A stretch of 64,000 nucleotides of DNA. Origin: Acarospora socialis (lineage: Eukaryota > Ascomycota > Lecanoromycetes > Acarosporales > Acarosporaceae). Positions 36,359 to 47,721 of this stretch are shown one piece after another. The notes under the pieces are model-generated. The model ran no database searches. It was not told the origin of the DNA and saw only the letters and a program-made list of their open reading frames with translations. How positions within the stretch are numbered: the stretch's first letter is position 1; every line of letters starts with the position of its first letter. The DNA lies in the NCBI GenBank assembly GCA_025617375.2, contig JAMYGW020000007.1, forward strand, positions 1,550,001 through 1,614,000, read 5' to 3'. Position numbers and translations under genes: made by a program.

Positions 36359-38590
36359 TCACCTCTTTTCATCAACAACATGCCCGTAAGAACTGGAACG
36401 AAGATGGGCTAGTCCAATCGGAGGCGCAGGTCGTTGACCAGCAAACCCAAGTTTCTGATCTTGCCATTCCTCTTCGGAACTCTCTGAGGGACCTCTACGT
36501 AACGCAGGTTCAGAGCCACCGAAAGCAGGGAAGACCCCGGCGGGTGCGTGATCGGGTCTGGTGCTCTCATAGGCAGGAGAGGGCGAGGGTGGCCTTGCCG
36601 TTCCAAAGTAATCTTGGCTGCTATAGTCGGGTCCTCCTTCGCCTCGGGTCTTGTCTCTTCCGAACCACAACGTCAGAGCCCTGAGCACGCCACACATGAC
36701 TATGATGAACCAGATCAACACTATGCAAGAGGATATGATCGCCTCGTCTCGTATGGCGGAGGCGATATGGTTGGTCATCCTCACCACGGCGTTTGAGATC
36801 TTGTCGGTGGCTTCACTGCTGGGAGCCGCGAGGAAGCTGTTGCTGGCGTTATGATTCTCCGAGGCAATGCTGGAGACAGCACCCAGTGAAAAGGTGTTGT
36901 TTGGTAGATTCGGAAAGTCAACCTTGGCATGATCCGAAATCCAGTCGAGGCCTTTTTGGATGCCAGCAATCTTGAGGCCGATAAGACAGTTCAAAACCTC
37001 CGTGATCGGATCATAGAGGACGGTCCCGCCAAACGTAACGTTCAAAGCATTGGTCATCTCATCTACAAAGACGTTGAGGGTGTGATTGACTGCTCCCGTC
37101 GTTGTATTGACCCATCCGAACACTTCGTGATTGATGTCCTTGTTTGTCGAATCAATCACTTGATTGGTGCCAATCGCCCACTGCTCGGAAGCATTGTTGA
37201 GCACACCGACGACCTTGTCCACAAAGCCGCCGACTTGATGAACGAGCGCAGGAACTTCCTTTTCGACGATCTTGAGTAAGATATATTGACACAGGCAGGC
37301 GAGGAGACCAGCGAGCCCAAGCGAGAGAACGAAGAGCGCCGGTGTAGATGTGCCGTAAGCAACGACCCATCTCACGAGGATCTGGCGTCTTGTGCTTTGG
37401 AACCCATTTGCAGCTTTCATGCCAGCCGTGCTTGTGTAGGGCCTCGAAGCAATGTAAACGACATCCAGAGGATCGAACGAATTCTGGCTGATGAGCTGAG
37501 CCCGTTGTTGGATGGTGCGCCAACGCCTGATCTCGCGATAAGCCATTGGTATGCAGGCAAGGATCGCAAGTACAATGAGGACACCGATGAAAATCTTGCG
37601 AGCCAGGTGTGCTATACTCCGGAGTTCGTCGAAGAAATCATTGATACCGTTGTTGTCCGAACAAAACGTCAACTGCTCCTTTTGTGGTACTGGGAATGCG
37701 GACCGATCAAAGTGGAAGGTGCCCATCGACTGGTTCAGAAGTTTCTTGACCTCCTCAAAAGGTAGTCGGATGGCGGTATTGGTTAAGTTATTGACTTGCG
37801 CGAACGTAGGGATTGAGGAGTTGAGCTTATCGAGGTCTTTGTTCACCGATGCCGGCAGTTGTAGATTGTCGAGCCGGTTCAGTGAGCTGTCGATGTCCAA
37901 TTTCGGGATAGCGCTGTGACTGCCAAAGGCTTGAGGTATACTGCTGAGGAAACTCGTGAACTTGTTCAGTTCATCCTGAAAGCTTTTGACATCCTTGTGG
38001 ATGTCAGTCCCTATTTCACCGAGCGTCTTGTTCAAGAATTGGGTGACGTCCTCCGCTACTTTCACCGCTACGTGCAGACTCCCGCTAACCGCGAGAGTGA
38101 TGAGGCAAACGTAGGTTGAGGTCAGCAGATTGATGACGAACACAACAATCTCTTCGACGCCGGTGACGCTCAGGAGGAGCATAGACATGAGGCCGTTAAC
38201 GGCCTTCTCGACGCCCGACGCAGCCAGCTCATTCACGCCTTGCGACATGTAGTGGGGCATGGAGGCCATGGCGCTGCCCATCGACTCAACTCCCGAGCAT
38301 GCCGACAAAGCTTCGGTCCTTGCAGACTCGAGGTCGTGGTTGAGGCCCGCGACAGCGATGAGGGTTCTGACAAGGACTAAGAGCAAAAGTATGGTCCATC
38401 TATTGATCCAAACTTGCGATAGTCGAGCGCGAAGACCGAGGTATGGGGTGATGTACGGTGCTGCATTCGGTGCAGGTCGTGGTGTTTCTTGTGCGGCGTA
38501 ATAATCTCGCATCTCATGATCGCCAGCGGAGAGAGACGGAGGAACAGCCGGAAAGGAAGAAGGTAGATTTTGATTCCGTATAGAAGCCAT
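36359..38590 (-). CDS. PRM1: Plasma membrane fusion protein Prm1
   Basis: A single exon of 743 residues, the family's usual size. Prm1 acts at the plasma membrane in cell-cell fusion during mating and, in filamentous fungi, in hyphal or germling fusion. The N-terminal motif YITPYLGLRARLSQVWINRWT followed by ILLLLVLVRTLIAVAGL is a family hallmark and gives the first membrane helix. Further helices lie at LMSMLLLSVTGVEEIVVFVI, IFIGVLIVLAILACIPMAY, PALFVLSLGLAGLLACLC and AIISSCIVLIWFIIVMCGVL, for about five in total. Two large loops rich in Asn-x-Ser/Thr sites (for example NHTLNVF, NVTFGG) fit extracellular glycosylated domains. The C-terminal ~100 residues are hydrophilic and cytosolic. Confidence 0.93.
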   Translation of the reverse strand: MASIRNQNLPSSFPAVPPSLSAGDHEMRDYYAAQETPRPAPNAAPYITPYLGLRARLSQVWINRWTILLLLVLVRTLIAVAGLNHDLESARTEALSACSGVESMGSAMASMPHYMSQGVNELAASGVEKAVNGLMSMLLLSVTGVEEIVVFVINLLTSTYVCLITLAVSGSLHVAVKVAEDVTQFLNKTLGEIGTDIHKDVKSFQDELNKFTSFLSSIPQAFGSHSAIPKLDIDSSLNRLDNLQLPASVNKDLDKLNSSIPTFAQVNNLTNTAIRLPFEEVKKLLNQSMGTFHFDRSAFPVPQKEQLTFCSDNNGINDFFDELRSIAHLARKIFIGVLIVLAILACIPMAYREIRRWRTIQQRAQLISQNSFDPLDVVYIASRPYTSTAGMKAANGFQSTRRQILVRWVVAYGTSTPALFVLSLGLAGLLACLCQYILLKIVEKEVPALVHQVGGFVDKVVGVLNNASEQWAIGTNQVIDSTNKDINHEVFGWVNTTTGAVNHTLNVFVDEMTNALNVTFGGTVLYDPITEVLNCLIGLKIAGIQKGLDWISDHAKVDFPNLPNNTFSLGAVSSIASENHNASNSFLAAPSSEATDKISNAVVRMTNHIASAIRDEAIISSCIVLIWFIIVMCGVLRALTLWFGRDKTRGEGGPDYSSQDYFGTARPPSPSPAYESTRPDHAPAGVFPAFGGSEPALRRGPSESSEEEWQDQKLGFAGQRPAPPIGLAHLRSSSYGHVVDEKR

Positions 38591-40664
38591 CTCGATGTCG
38601 AGTTGACCAAGTGCCTAAACCGTCCAGCGGGAGTAATTAACAGAAGTCTAGGTAGTCTAGGAAGTAACTGTCGTGAGAGAGGAAAGCAACGAGAAGCTCG
38701 AGTGTGATGATGATGCTCTAACTGGACAGAAAAGAAGTACAAAGAAGATTCGTGAGTAATACAAGAAGAAAGCGGTCTCTGGAGGTGGTTCTGACCGAAC
38801 GACGGTGGAGGTGAATGGAAGGAGTGAAGACAATTGAAGACAAAGTGAAATGCAGGCACAACACGTACCTATTATGATCTGAAGCCTTGACGCGACTCAT
38901 GAGAACAATGAATTTCACTTGTAACATGTTTCACATTGTTCAAAGTCAATAGCTATTCTGGTCCCATCATTGTTGATTTGATAGGTAAACGTGGGGACCC
39001 CAGAATAGGCGCCCTTTGGAGTCTCTTCAGACACTCGTGACCAGTCACTTCTTTGTTTGAGATTTCAACCTGAGAAAAGGATGGACTGGCTAAGCAAGGT
39101 CGGATCTGTCATTGTCTCACAAAGAACAGCTCCGATCTAACAGTGAGGATGAAGAAGGCCTCACTCCGTCGCTCTTGGCTTGACTTGCGCTTCAACATCC
39201 GCGTCTGCGCTGGCTAATGAATATCATGATCTCTTGGCCATCAAAGGCAGCGATCAGACCAAGCGCAGCAGCTAATGGATGATGGGACATCGCAAGGGGA
39301 CACCCGGCGAGCGACCTGATGATGGTGCCCGTTCTTCCAAACTCTGGGGAACGCGACGGCTTTATTCAGTTTCACTTCATGCAACCACAACCTTGGAAGC
39401 TGATGTGGCTGTAACCTTACCCGATCAGGGCAAGCTTAAGCCACCGAATCCTGCTTTTGATCTACAATAAGTGGCTCATCATCCAAATCTTGGAACTACG
39501 AAACAATTCAATAGCGACGACGGCGTCGTTGTCGTCGAAGTCTTCTTTACTTCCAAGCAGCAGAAAGTCATAGAAATGACCCTCCGAGTTTCCACACGCT
39601 GAATGCACGGCTTTGAAGAAATCTCTCTGAGATATTTACTCTCCTGGAGGCAGCCATGCGGCGAAGCGCTTTCGCTTCGGCAGATCATCTTCAACCGGGA
39701 TCATAGCCCAATCGTGAATTATGCAGAGCCGCAACTCGAAACCATCCTATAAATATTATCCTCGAGAACGTTCGGTATCAGAAATCATCGAATCACAGTC
39801 GCGAATTGATAGTGGACCCAGGTTTCGGCTCGTCTATGAACGTTACCTTAAACACCCGTCATTGGCAGACTTTCAGATGTAGAGTACAAGAGCTTGTATG
39901 AGTGTACAGGAGAGTTCCTTCAGATCGTGCACAGAGCTTTTTCATTGCTATCTTCCAGCCACATGGAGGCTATTTCAGGAGCTCAACACTCCAACCATCC
40001 CATTCTTTGACGCCACGTGAGGATGGTACATGGTAAGAGCAACCATCCATGTCCTCGCTGCAACATGAGCGACCGAGAGCATGCGAAGATCACGCTGAAA
40101 CGATGATACTATGGTTAGAGAGAACGATCAACGCATCGTCAGCAGCCATGGATCGGTGATACAACAAGACAGGTCAGCAACCTAGATAGCGAATCGACAA
40201 CATCACATCTGTTAGAGCTGCCATGAATCGAGCCGCGGTAGGCTAAATAGCAGAGCATACGAAGAAAGGAGCATCAATGCAGACAGTTGGAGCGCGATCT
40301 GGAGCTACCACGCACGCAACTCGCTGGGTATAGTACCAGCCATCAATGCCAACGCTCAGAGATGCGAGCTATGCAGCTTGGAAAGGACACATTTTGTCCT
40401 ACCTCGAGTGGCCAAATGGTAGTCCTGATGGCAGCATATCATCAGACAGATATCTCACGCGAAGATCCCGAAAACAAGCGTTCGTATCGGAAGATGAGAT
40501 GGAGCAGAGAATGTGCCACTTCAATTCCGTTCGAGCATCGGATCCGACGAAGTTTGCAGCAATAGCATCATGATCATGCACGAGGTTCTCCAACATCAAG
40601 GGTATCATCTCATCGCATCAAGCGGTCAAGGTCCAGATCAAAGGCGGCATGTCAAGCGCTCAGC
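38591..40664. other. Intergenic between PRM1 and KH gene
   Basis: These 2.07 kb lie between the PRM1 start and the KH gene stop, both on the minus strand. They hold the PRM1 promoter (right of 38590) and the KH gene 3' UTR (left of 40664). I found no frame with family resemblance, no long repeat and no RNA gene. Confidence 0.4.
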
Positions 40665-42637
40665 TCATGATGTCCCTGGCGGTTTAGGCTCACCTTGGCC
40701 CTGGCCTTGTTGCTGCTGTTGGGCCATGGCAGCATACCACATGGCGACATAGTTCTGGTAGCCACCATAAGCGGCATAGGGGTCAACACCGTCGCCTCCG
40801 ACGGGCGCAGCTGCTTGTGTTTGTGAGCCATGGCCTCCCATTTGCTGACCACCATACATCTGCTGAGATTGTGAGTAACGGTCATTGTACGGGTCGTCAC
40901 GGCGTCCGCCACCTCCAGGGCGATTCTTCTCTTCCTGTGAAACACGTTAATAATTGGCTAGCGAGGATGAAGTCAGCTGTACTCACTACTGTATGAACCT
41001 TATCCATGATCGCTCTCTTTGCCTGTTCGATCGAGGCTCGAGAGCCGACAAGGCCGATCTCGCGCTCGATATCTGGACTTGACGCCGGTGCTACATTTAT
41101 CTTACAACCTGTAGTATTTTGCATATCCTTGATAGTTTCACCACCTATAAAATAGAATCAGCTGTGTGCACGCCTGTCTGTCTGTAGATGGAGCCTACCC
41201 TTTCCGATAATCATGCCTACTGCTTCCGAAGGGACGACGATGTGATCATTGATCTTATCTCCTCCACCACCGTAACTGTCGCCACCGCCGTATCCACTAT
41301 AGTCTCGAGTCGCATCTCTTGCAGGGGCCTGTGCTCCTTGATTGGCAAGGCTCTTTGTGTCGCTGTCGACAATCTCCATAATTAGGTCCTTTGCCATTGC
41401 CGCGGCCTGCGGCGTTCCAATAAGATTCACAGGTCTTAACCCGTTAACACTTTTCTGCTCGCCAACGATGTTGACGTGGCAGCCACTCCGCTCTTGTAGA
41501 TCCCGAATTGTCTCGCCGCCTCGACCGATGATGAGCCCGACGGTTCTATCTGGAACCATAATTTGCGTCGCATCCTCGCCATCACGAAGTGCAGGTTGAT
41601 GTCCGCTCCCATAACTCACGGCTCCCTTGCTTCCGCTACGCACAGAGCGATCTTGAGTAGTCGCCACGTTCCGACTACCCCCGTTTTCATCGATGACGCG
41701 ATATATTTCAGCTTTCGCTTCTGCCCTCGCAGCCCGAGATCCGGTAATCTTACATTGCCGTGTGGGTCCAATAGCCTCCGGGCCTGTGACAAATTGCACC
41801 CTTGTGCCCGTCTCCGACTCCACGCGCCTCAGGTTCTCACCTTGACGGCCAATGATCAAGCCAACAAGGCCTGAATCAATCATGATTGTCTCGACATTAT
41901 CCTCACTTCCACCGCGACGGCCAGGTGGGGACCTGTCGCCGGCACCGCCGTACCCTCGACCAGGTGGAGGAGTATACGTTGTGCCCGTTCCGCGACCTCT
42001 GGGGCCTGGTGAGAAGGACCGTTCGCGGATGAAATCCCTCCCATTTGCACCTCGTCGATCGTCACGACGTTCATCACGGTATGGGTTGTAGTTATCGCGG
42101 AAATTCTCACGCGATACACGTGGTGGGGAACGAGATCGAGAGCGAGAGCGTCTATATGTTCTGCCGGCCAATCTGGGATCACTGTCTCGATTGGGAGCTT
42201 TTGAGTGAAAGGTCAGATATTCGAAGTACAAAGTTCAATCGAACTGGCATACGTACTTCCGCTCGATCGCCCTGCTTCATACGACACTCCTTTCTCAGCC
42301 GCAATACCCCTGGCCTTCGCTATAGCCTCCGCGATGCTCACAGAGCCAGAATTGCTTGGTTTAATGTTGCTTAGGTCCAGACTTCCAGAGCTATTGGGTT
42401 GTGGTAGTGCAAAACCTCCTAGTCCAGTCGGTGGGGTTGCGGTTGAGTAGGAGGGAGGAAAACTGTGGGCTATAGGTTGCTGTTGAGAAGGCGGAGGAGC
42501 TTGGGTTGGTGTTCCAGTCGGACGTTGGGCGGCTATGAAGTCCTGAATGTTAGGCATGTACCGATATAGCTGGAGGAATTTTCAGCAGTAATACCTAGAG
42601 CCGCCAAAATTTGAGAGATGTTGGGCTGTTCCGCCAT
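40665..42637 (-). CDS. Three-KH-domain RNA/ssDNA-binding protein (FUBP-like)
   Basis: Five exons, complement(40665..40934, 40987..41144, 41199..42197, 42257..42532, 42595..42637), give 581 residues. The start MAEQPNISQILAAL joins exon 2 at AAQRPTGTPTQ. Residues ~107-185 are an Arg/Ser- and Gly-rich region (RTYRRSRSRSRSPPR). Three KH domains follow, each with an intact GxxG loop: SGLVGLIIGRQGENLRRVE, VPDRTVGLIIGRGGETIRDL, and VVPSEAVGMIIGK spliced to GGETIKDMQNTTGCKIN. The C-terminal part is Gly/Tyr/Gln-rich (QQMYGGQQMGG, then NYVAMWYAAMAQQQQQ). The third KH domain exists only if the intron at 41145..41198 is removed. The organisation is like fungal relatives of far-upstream-element-binding proteins. 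The RNA targets are unknown. Confidence 0.9.
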
Positions 42638-43970
42638 CTTCGTACGCTGGGCGAAGCAGTGGGAGGATGGTTCGTATCAGAGATCCAAAGAACACCGCAT
42701 TGGTGGTATTTTCGACCGAATTCTTATGTGAATATGCCTGTTCACTCCGAAATAGTTACAGGTGCTAACGCGGCGACAATCGGAGACGTTTGCGTTGAGG
42801 TCGATATCACAGCTTTGAGCTGCAAAGGGTCTAGGTTCAAACCCGAGAATTAAGCGAATCAGGCGCAGATGCCGCAGAAGACCACCGACAAGGGATCCTT
42901 TCAACACTTTATATCGTTCGGTTTTGGATAGAACAGAGAGTACAGGTGCTTTCGTGCGCCTAGTGGCTATCATGTATTCTTAGCTTGCGATGCTATTAAG
43001 GTTCCCGTTCTTCCACTCAGATCTACAGAAGCGTTTGGATGGAAAACTTCTAATATTCTATATGCTTCATATCCATTGCCATAATACACAGCACATCTCA
43101 TATCATCTGCTTTGCTGAAGATCTCATAGCTGGTTTGATCGTTTGGCCTATCATGCCTTTCGTCTGTGTTGGTTCAAGGCGATAGCTTCAAGCGCCGACC
43201 TCCCTAAAAGGACATCGTGCAACTCATAGTTCGCAGACCTCCGAGTTTGACGCCCTCCATGGATGCTTCTGGGGACAACAATTCTGAGGATGACACTGCC
43301 TTATCCTATGCAGGACGGTCCTCATCGAACAATCGTTGTGCGCTGCCATTCCATAGGACTACCTACATCGGAATTCGAGCAGAACGGTTGAGAAAGGTCG
43401 GATGATGTCGCGGAGGATTCTTCCCGCTAGATCCCACTGTAGACGACCAAGTGGTCCTCAAAACTGTCCGACATCGTTGATCAAAACCTGATCATAATGC
43501 GCAGAGAAACTTTGACTCTTTTCATATTCAAATTAGGTATTCATATAGCCGTTAGAGCTTACCAAGGTTTTCTGAGAAAGCATGATCAATGCTGCAGTTA
43601 AAATCATAGTGATTCACTTTTCTATCAGACAAGATGATCGATGCTCTCCAGATATCATCAGTTCTAAACTATGGTGTTGGCGGCCCCTAGGCTAGATGCT
43701 GGTGCCTCGCCCCTTCTTCGGGTATGTCTGTTCAGCTTAGCCATGGACTAATTGGGGGATCTCTTTGTAAACGGAAACAGAGTCTCATCTAACACGTAAT
43801 AACGCCATGTTGTCAAACTTGCGGATATTTCTTGACTGGCCCTCGGGATGTTACTTGGTGGTTGGTTATGTCTGGGGCGCTCCTTCCTTGAGATAACACA
43901 ACGCGTGAATGTGAGCTGAACATTTCTATAGCCATTCTGTGTTACTTGACCACATACAAACTGGTCAAAT
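42638..43970. other. Divergent intergenic region, KH gene / MYND gene
   Basis: These 1.33 kb between divergent starts would carry both promoters. A GGTTCAAACC word at 42832-42841 resembles a tRNA B box, but no tRNA cloverleaf can be drawn around it. No coding frame with family resemblance was found. Confidence 0.4.
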
Positions 43971-46900
43971 ATGGAGGACGCCAACAACGTGGTGTGTCTC
44001 CACGATCTTTCGTCTACCCGACTAAATATTGGGGACTGCCAAGTTACTATCACCGCACATGTTACTGAATCTTTTGTGGTGTTCAAGTTTCTCTTCCCCG
44101 AACTGAACGGGGCGATGGATGTGGTCGTGCCGAGAGACTCGGAGGTCTCCAATGGGGACCCGGTAAGTTTACTCAATCGAAGTTGTCATCAGCCTTTATG
44201 CTCATCGCATGCAGGAGCTCTTCGCCAGGGAGAAAGCTCCCGAGATCAAGAAGCTGGTGCTCAAGCAAATGAGCGAAGAGGCCCAGGAGCCTAAAGAGTG
44301 GTGGCGCGTCCTGGTGGAGGTACGAGAGGCGGAAAAGAAGCGCAAGATGGCGCTACAGGAAGACCACCTCAACGCTGTAGCCCGCGCCAAAGGTGGTAAT
44401 GAGGAGGAGCTGGTGGTGGTCGAGCCGACCAAGAAAAACAAATCAAGGTCGAAGAAGAAGAAGAGCAAGGCGAAGGGGACGGCAAACGCAACCGGCTTAC
44501 TAGAAGAATCCCAGGAGTATGGGGATCCTCGCGCGGGTGAATGCTCTAAACGCGTAACCTCGGCCGCAGACGCTTCTCCTTTCACCTTTGATTTCGAGAA
44601 CGACTCGAACAGTCACCGCTTGGCCATGGAAGCGACTGCGTGTTCTGAACATAACACAGCCGCTTCGACTGTCAATGCCATTAGCAATCCACAGTCTGGA
44701 GCCAAGCGTCACCGAAAGGGATCCAAGTCCACGACCCAGCTAAAAGTCGACGAAAAACCTGACCAGGACGACAGCCGCGATGCCGCAGTGGAACGATTAA
44801 AAGCAGAGGCTCCACCGGTTTCGTTGGAGGTCGCTCGTGAGAAGCGTACGACGCTGCGGAGAGAGCGCTCTGTCAAAATCCAGTTCTTGCGCCAACGCAC
44901 CCTCTCTCGAGGCTCCTCAGTCGCTGGCAGCCGTCCTCCCACCCCTCCGTATCATGATTCGGCGCCTCATATGCACATAGCTCCACTAGAGGAGGTTATC
45001 GAAGCGAGTAGACCGCTTACGAAAGAGTCAACCGTACCTACACCGAACACGATCGCCAGTGCATCAGCTCACAAGGAGAACTTCTCGGCAACCGAAAAAC
45101 AACAGCAGACTGTTAAGCAACAGAAACGAAAGAAGCAACAGAGTGATCATGTCCCTACGAAGACATTGGGAACAGGTCGGATCAAGCCATCTCGTACAGA
45201 AAAGCAACCGGAAGCCAGTATCAAGTCTTCGAATCGGGATCATGCTATGATACATGCGCACGGGTCGGCAACAACCTCGAGGGTTCATACGCAAGTTGAT
45301 AAACCCAACCAGGTGGTGACTTCGCCAAAGCTGGCAGCAGTCTCACCAGATCCGAATCTTCAACTACCTTACATTGATGCAGTCCTCAAAGCAGATGAGC
45401 ATTATGCTCAGGAGGGCCTCCAGAAGGCTGACTTCAATACTACAACCTTCGACGGCTCACAGGAGTCTGAGGACCCAAAAAATGATACGGCAGCCTCGCC
45501 AAATTCGGTTGTCAAGAGATCTCACCATGTCTCACCAGATATCGCAGATGAGTATCCTTCTCCACAACGAAAACGCAAGTCTAAAATTAAGATCCCTAAA
45601 GACTTGCCAATTTCTACGGATCGTGCACGCAACAGCGCCGAGAGTTCTGTTACCACCGACCCTTGCTACTGGCTTCGAGACGAAGACGGGAGTTACACGG
45701 ATATAGATAGACTCAAGAAGGCAACAGCTGCATGGCAGGATCAGTCAGACGAGGAGGTGGAAAACAGTACGAGCTATCAGGTTCCGCTCAGAGACCCCCT
45801 CTTCTATTCGGCGAATAATGAAGCCTATTTCTTCCGCGACCGGCCCTTCGTGGTTCCCGCTCAGCTTGAGAGTGAGGAAAATACCCAGAACGGAACATGC
45901 TTCCCCGAGATCCTACCTCTGCTCGGAAATCCATACACAGGTAAACTTCTGGAGCAGGTGCCATCAATTCCTCCATTGATATGCAGGTGCAAGCTCCACG
46001 GCGGCGATCAAGCTCTCATTGATTACGACCCCAGCACTCATAGAGTGATAATTCACCCAAGTTTACATCCTCTTCCGGATCTTCGGAACGATCCCTTTCA
46101 CCCGGACTGGCTACCACCATTCAAGCTGGCCGAGTATCAGGCATACGAGCAGGCCGGCTATCCCGTCTACCGATTCGACCGCGTCACATTCGAATGCGCC
46201 TTACCGAGTTGCAGAAAAGTACTGAAAGACCACGTTCGCTCCACACTCCTCTGTAACGGCTGCGGACCATACACCGACGTTCGATACTGCAGCAAAGAAC
46301 ATCTATTCGAAGATTGCCAGACTCATTGGAAGATATGCGAGCTCATCCCCCCTCGCGTCGTGTGGGACGACTGGACCATGCCATCGCGTTACAGACGTCG
46401 ATACCCGGCCATCAAAGACATCCGAGGACGACGCACTCCCGAGCGGCAGAGACAGCAAGCGTACAGTATCCACCATCGAGCTAGCGACTACGTCATCTTC
46501 AGCGACTGGAGGGACAAACAAGACACGGGCCAGGAATGTCGCACGACGGGGAAACCGATCGTGTTCTTGATCTTCAAAGACAGTGATCCAATGAAAGACA
46601 CCTTCAATCGACTGCTCAACATCGCCTTCTTTGGTCAGTCTCGCATCTGTCCATCCCCCTTCACCTTCACCCTCACTTATCTTGGACAGCCGTCCCGTCT
46701 TGTATTGCATATAACGCTGACACAACGCAGACCACCACCACACCCCAACCCTCACCCTCCTCTACCGCCTCATCCGGTCGCACTGCCGCGCTCACGGCCT
46801 CTGGAACCCCGACCTACAAAACGCCCTCTGCGACCAATTCTTCCACGAGTTCTTCTACGACCCGCGCCGCCTCGTCTCGGAGCGCGACCCCTGCCGCGGC

Positions 46901-47170
46901 GACTGGGACGGCGTCGTCGGCGGCTCGTGCTCGGCGGCCTGCAGGCGCGAAGGCGCGCATGAGGGAAGGGGCCTCAGGGCCTGGTGCGAGGAGATGGAGG
47001 CGAGGCATTGGATACTGAGGGTCTGGAGGAGGGAGTGTGGGGAGAGGGTGTGGGTTAGGCGGATGGTGGGCATGGGATTCCCTGGGGTGCGGGAGGGTGA
47101 CAGGAGGGCGTTTGCGATGGGCGAGGGCTGGGAGGGCTGGGGTTGTGAGGGAGACGAGGTGTGCGCTTAG
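43971..47170 (+). CDS. Large protein with variant MYND-type zinc finger
   Basis: Three exons, 43971..44162, 44215..46633 and 46731..47170, give 1016 residues. Residues 1-100 contain a beta-rich start (VVCLHDLSSTRLNIGDCQ) and a charged helix. Residues ~110-560 are basic, Ser/Thr-rich and disordered with Lys-rich patches (KKNKSRSKKKKSKAKG) that could be nuclear signals. A zinc finger lies near residues 722-772: ECALPSC, LLCNGCG, RYCSKEH and EDCQTHWKIC. It follows MYND spacing, but the sixth ligand is His (CxxxH), not Cys. After it comes a conserved globular part (YVIFSDWRD, then PIVFLIFKDSDPMKDTFN) continuing in exon 3 as DHHHTPTLTLLYRLIRSHCR. I know this architecture only as an uncharacterised fungal MYND family; MYND fingers mostly mediate protein binding. 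Confidence 0.82.
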
Positions 47171-47721
47171 GTGATGAGAGGGGAATCGATGGGTAGGGTA
47201 CCGGGAGTTGGAGGACGCTTGGGTAGACTGTTTCTGTAGTCAGCAACGACTTGACGCTATTACTACAATGTAGCCAGATTAGAGATCACAGGATAATCCA
47301 CGGTATCTATGAACTCGTGACCGTTAGCCTGTAACGCCACCCGTCGAAGGACGCGTGCAGACCACGGGAGTCAGCTCGATCTGCGTGGAAGTCCCCCATG
47401 GTAGGTCGGTCAGCCGGCTTCCCTCAAGGCATGCCGAAGTTCTGAGAAGATTGGTTGGGGTACTTACATCATGTTGACACGCTGAAAGCACAGTGGCGGC
47501 CTCCATCTTCGTTGGCGATACAGTTTAAAGATAGCTATGGTTACGGTCATAGCTTACAATGACATGATGTAGTCTCTCTGGCTTCAGATGTCCAAGATTG
47601 CATGAGCTTGTAGAGATCTATTTGACAGATGCAAGCTGTACTCGATAAACTCTCCCCACCAACGTTGCCGTTAACTCTAAATCTAACCAAGCCAAGTCCT
47701 CCAAGCACAGGGCAGAATCAT
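47171..47721. other. Convergent intergenic region
   Basis: These 551 bases lie between the stops of the MYND gene and the aminotransferase gene. Expected 3' UTRs; nothing else recognised. Confidence 0.4.

Noticed and set aside
42820-42860. tRNA-like B box (GGTTCAAACC)
   Set aside because: The T stem has a mismatch and no matching acceptor stem, D arm or A box could be placed upstream at tRNA spacing.
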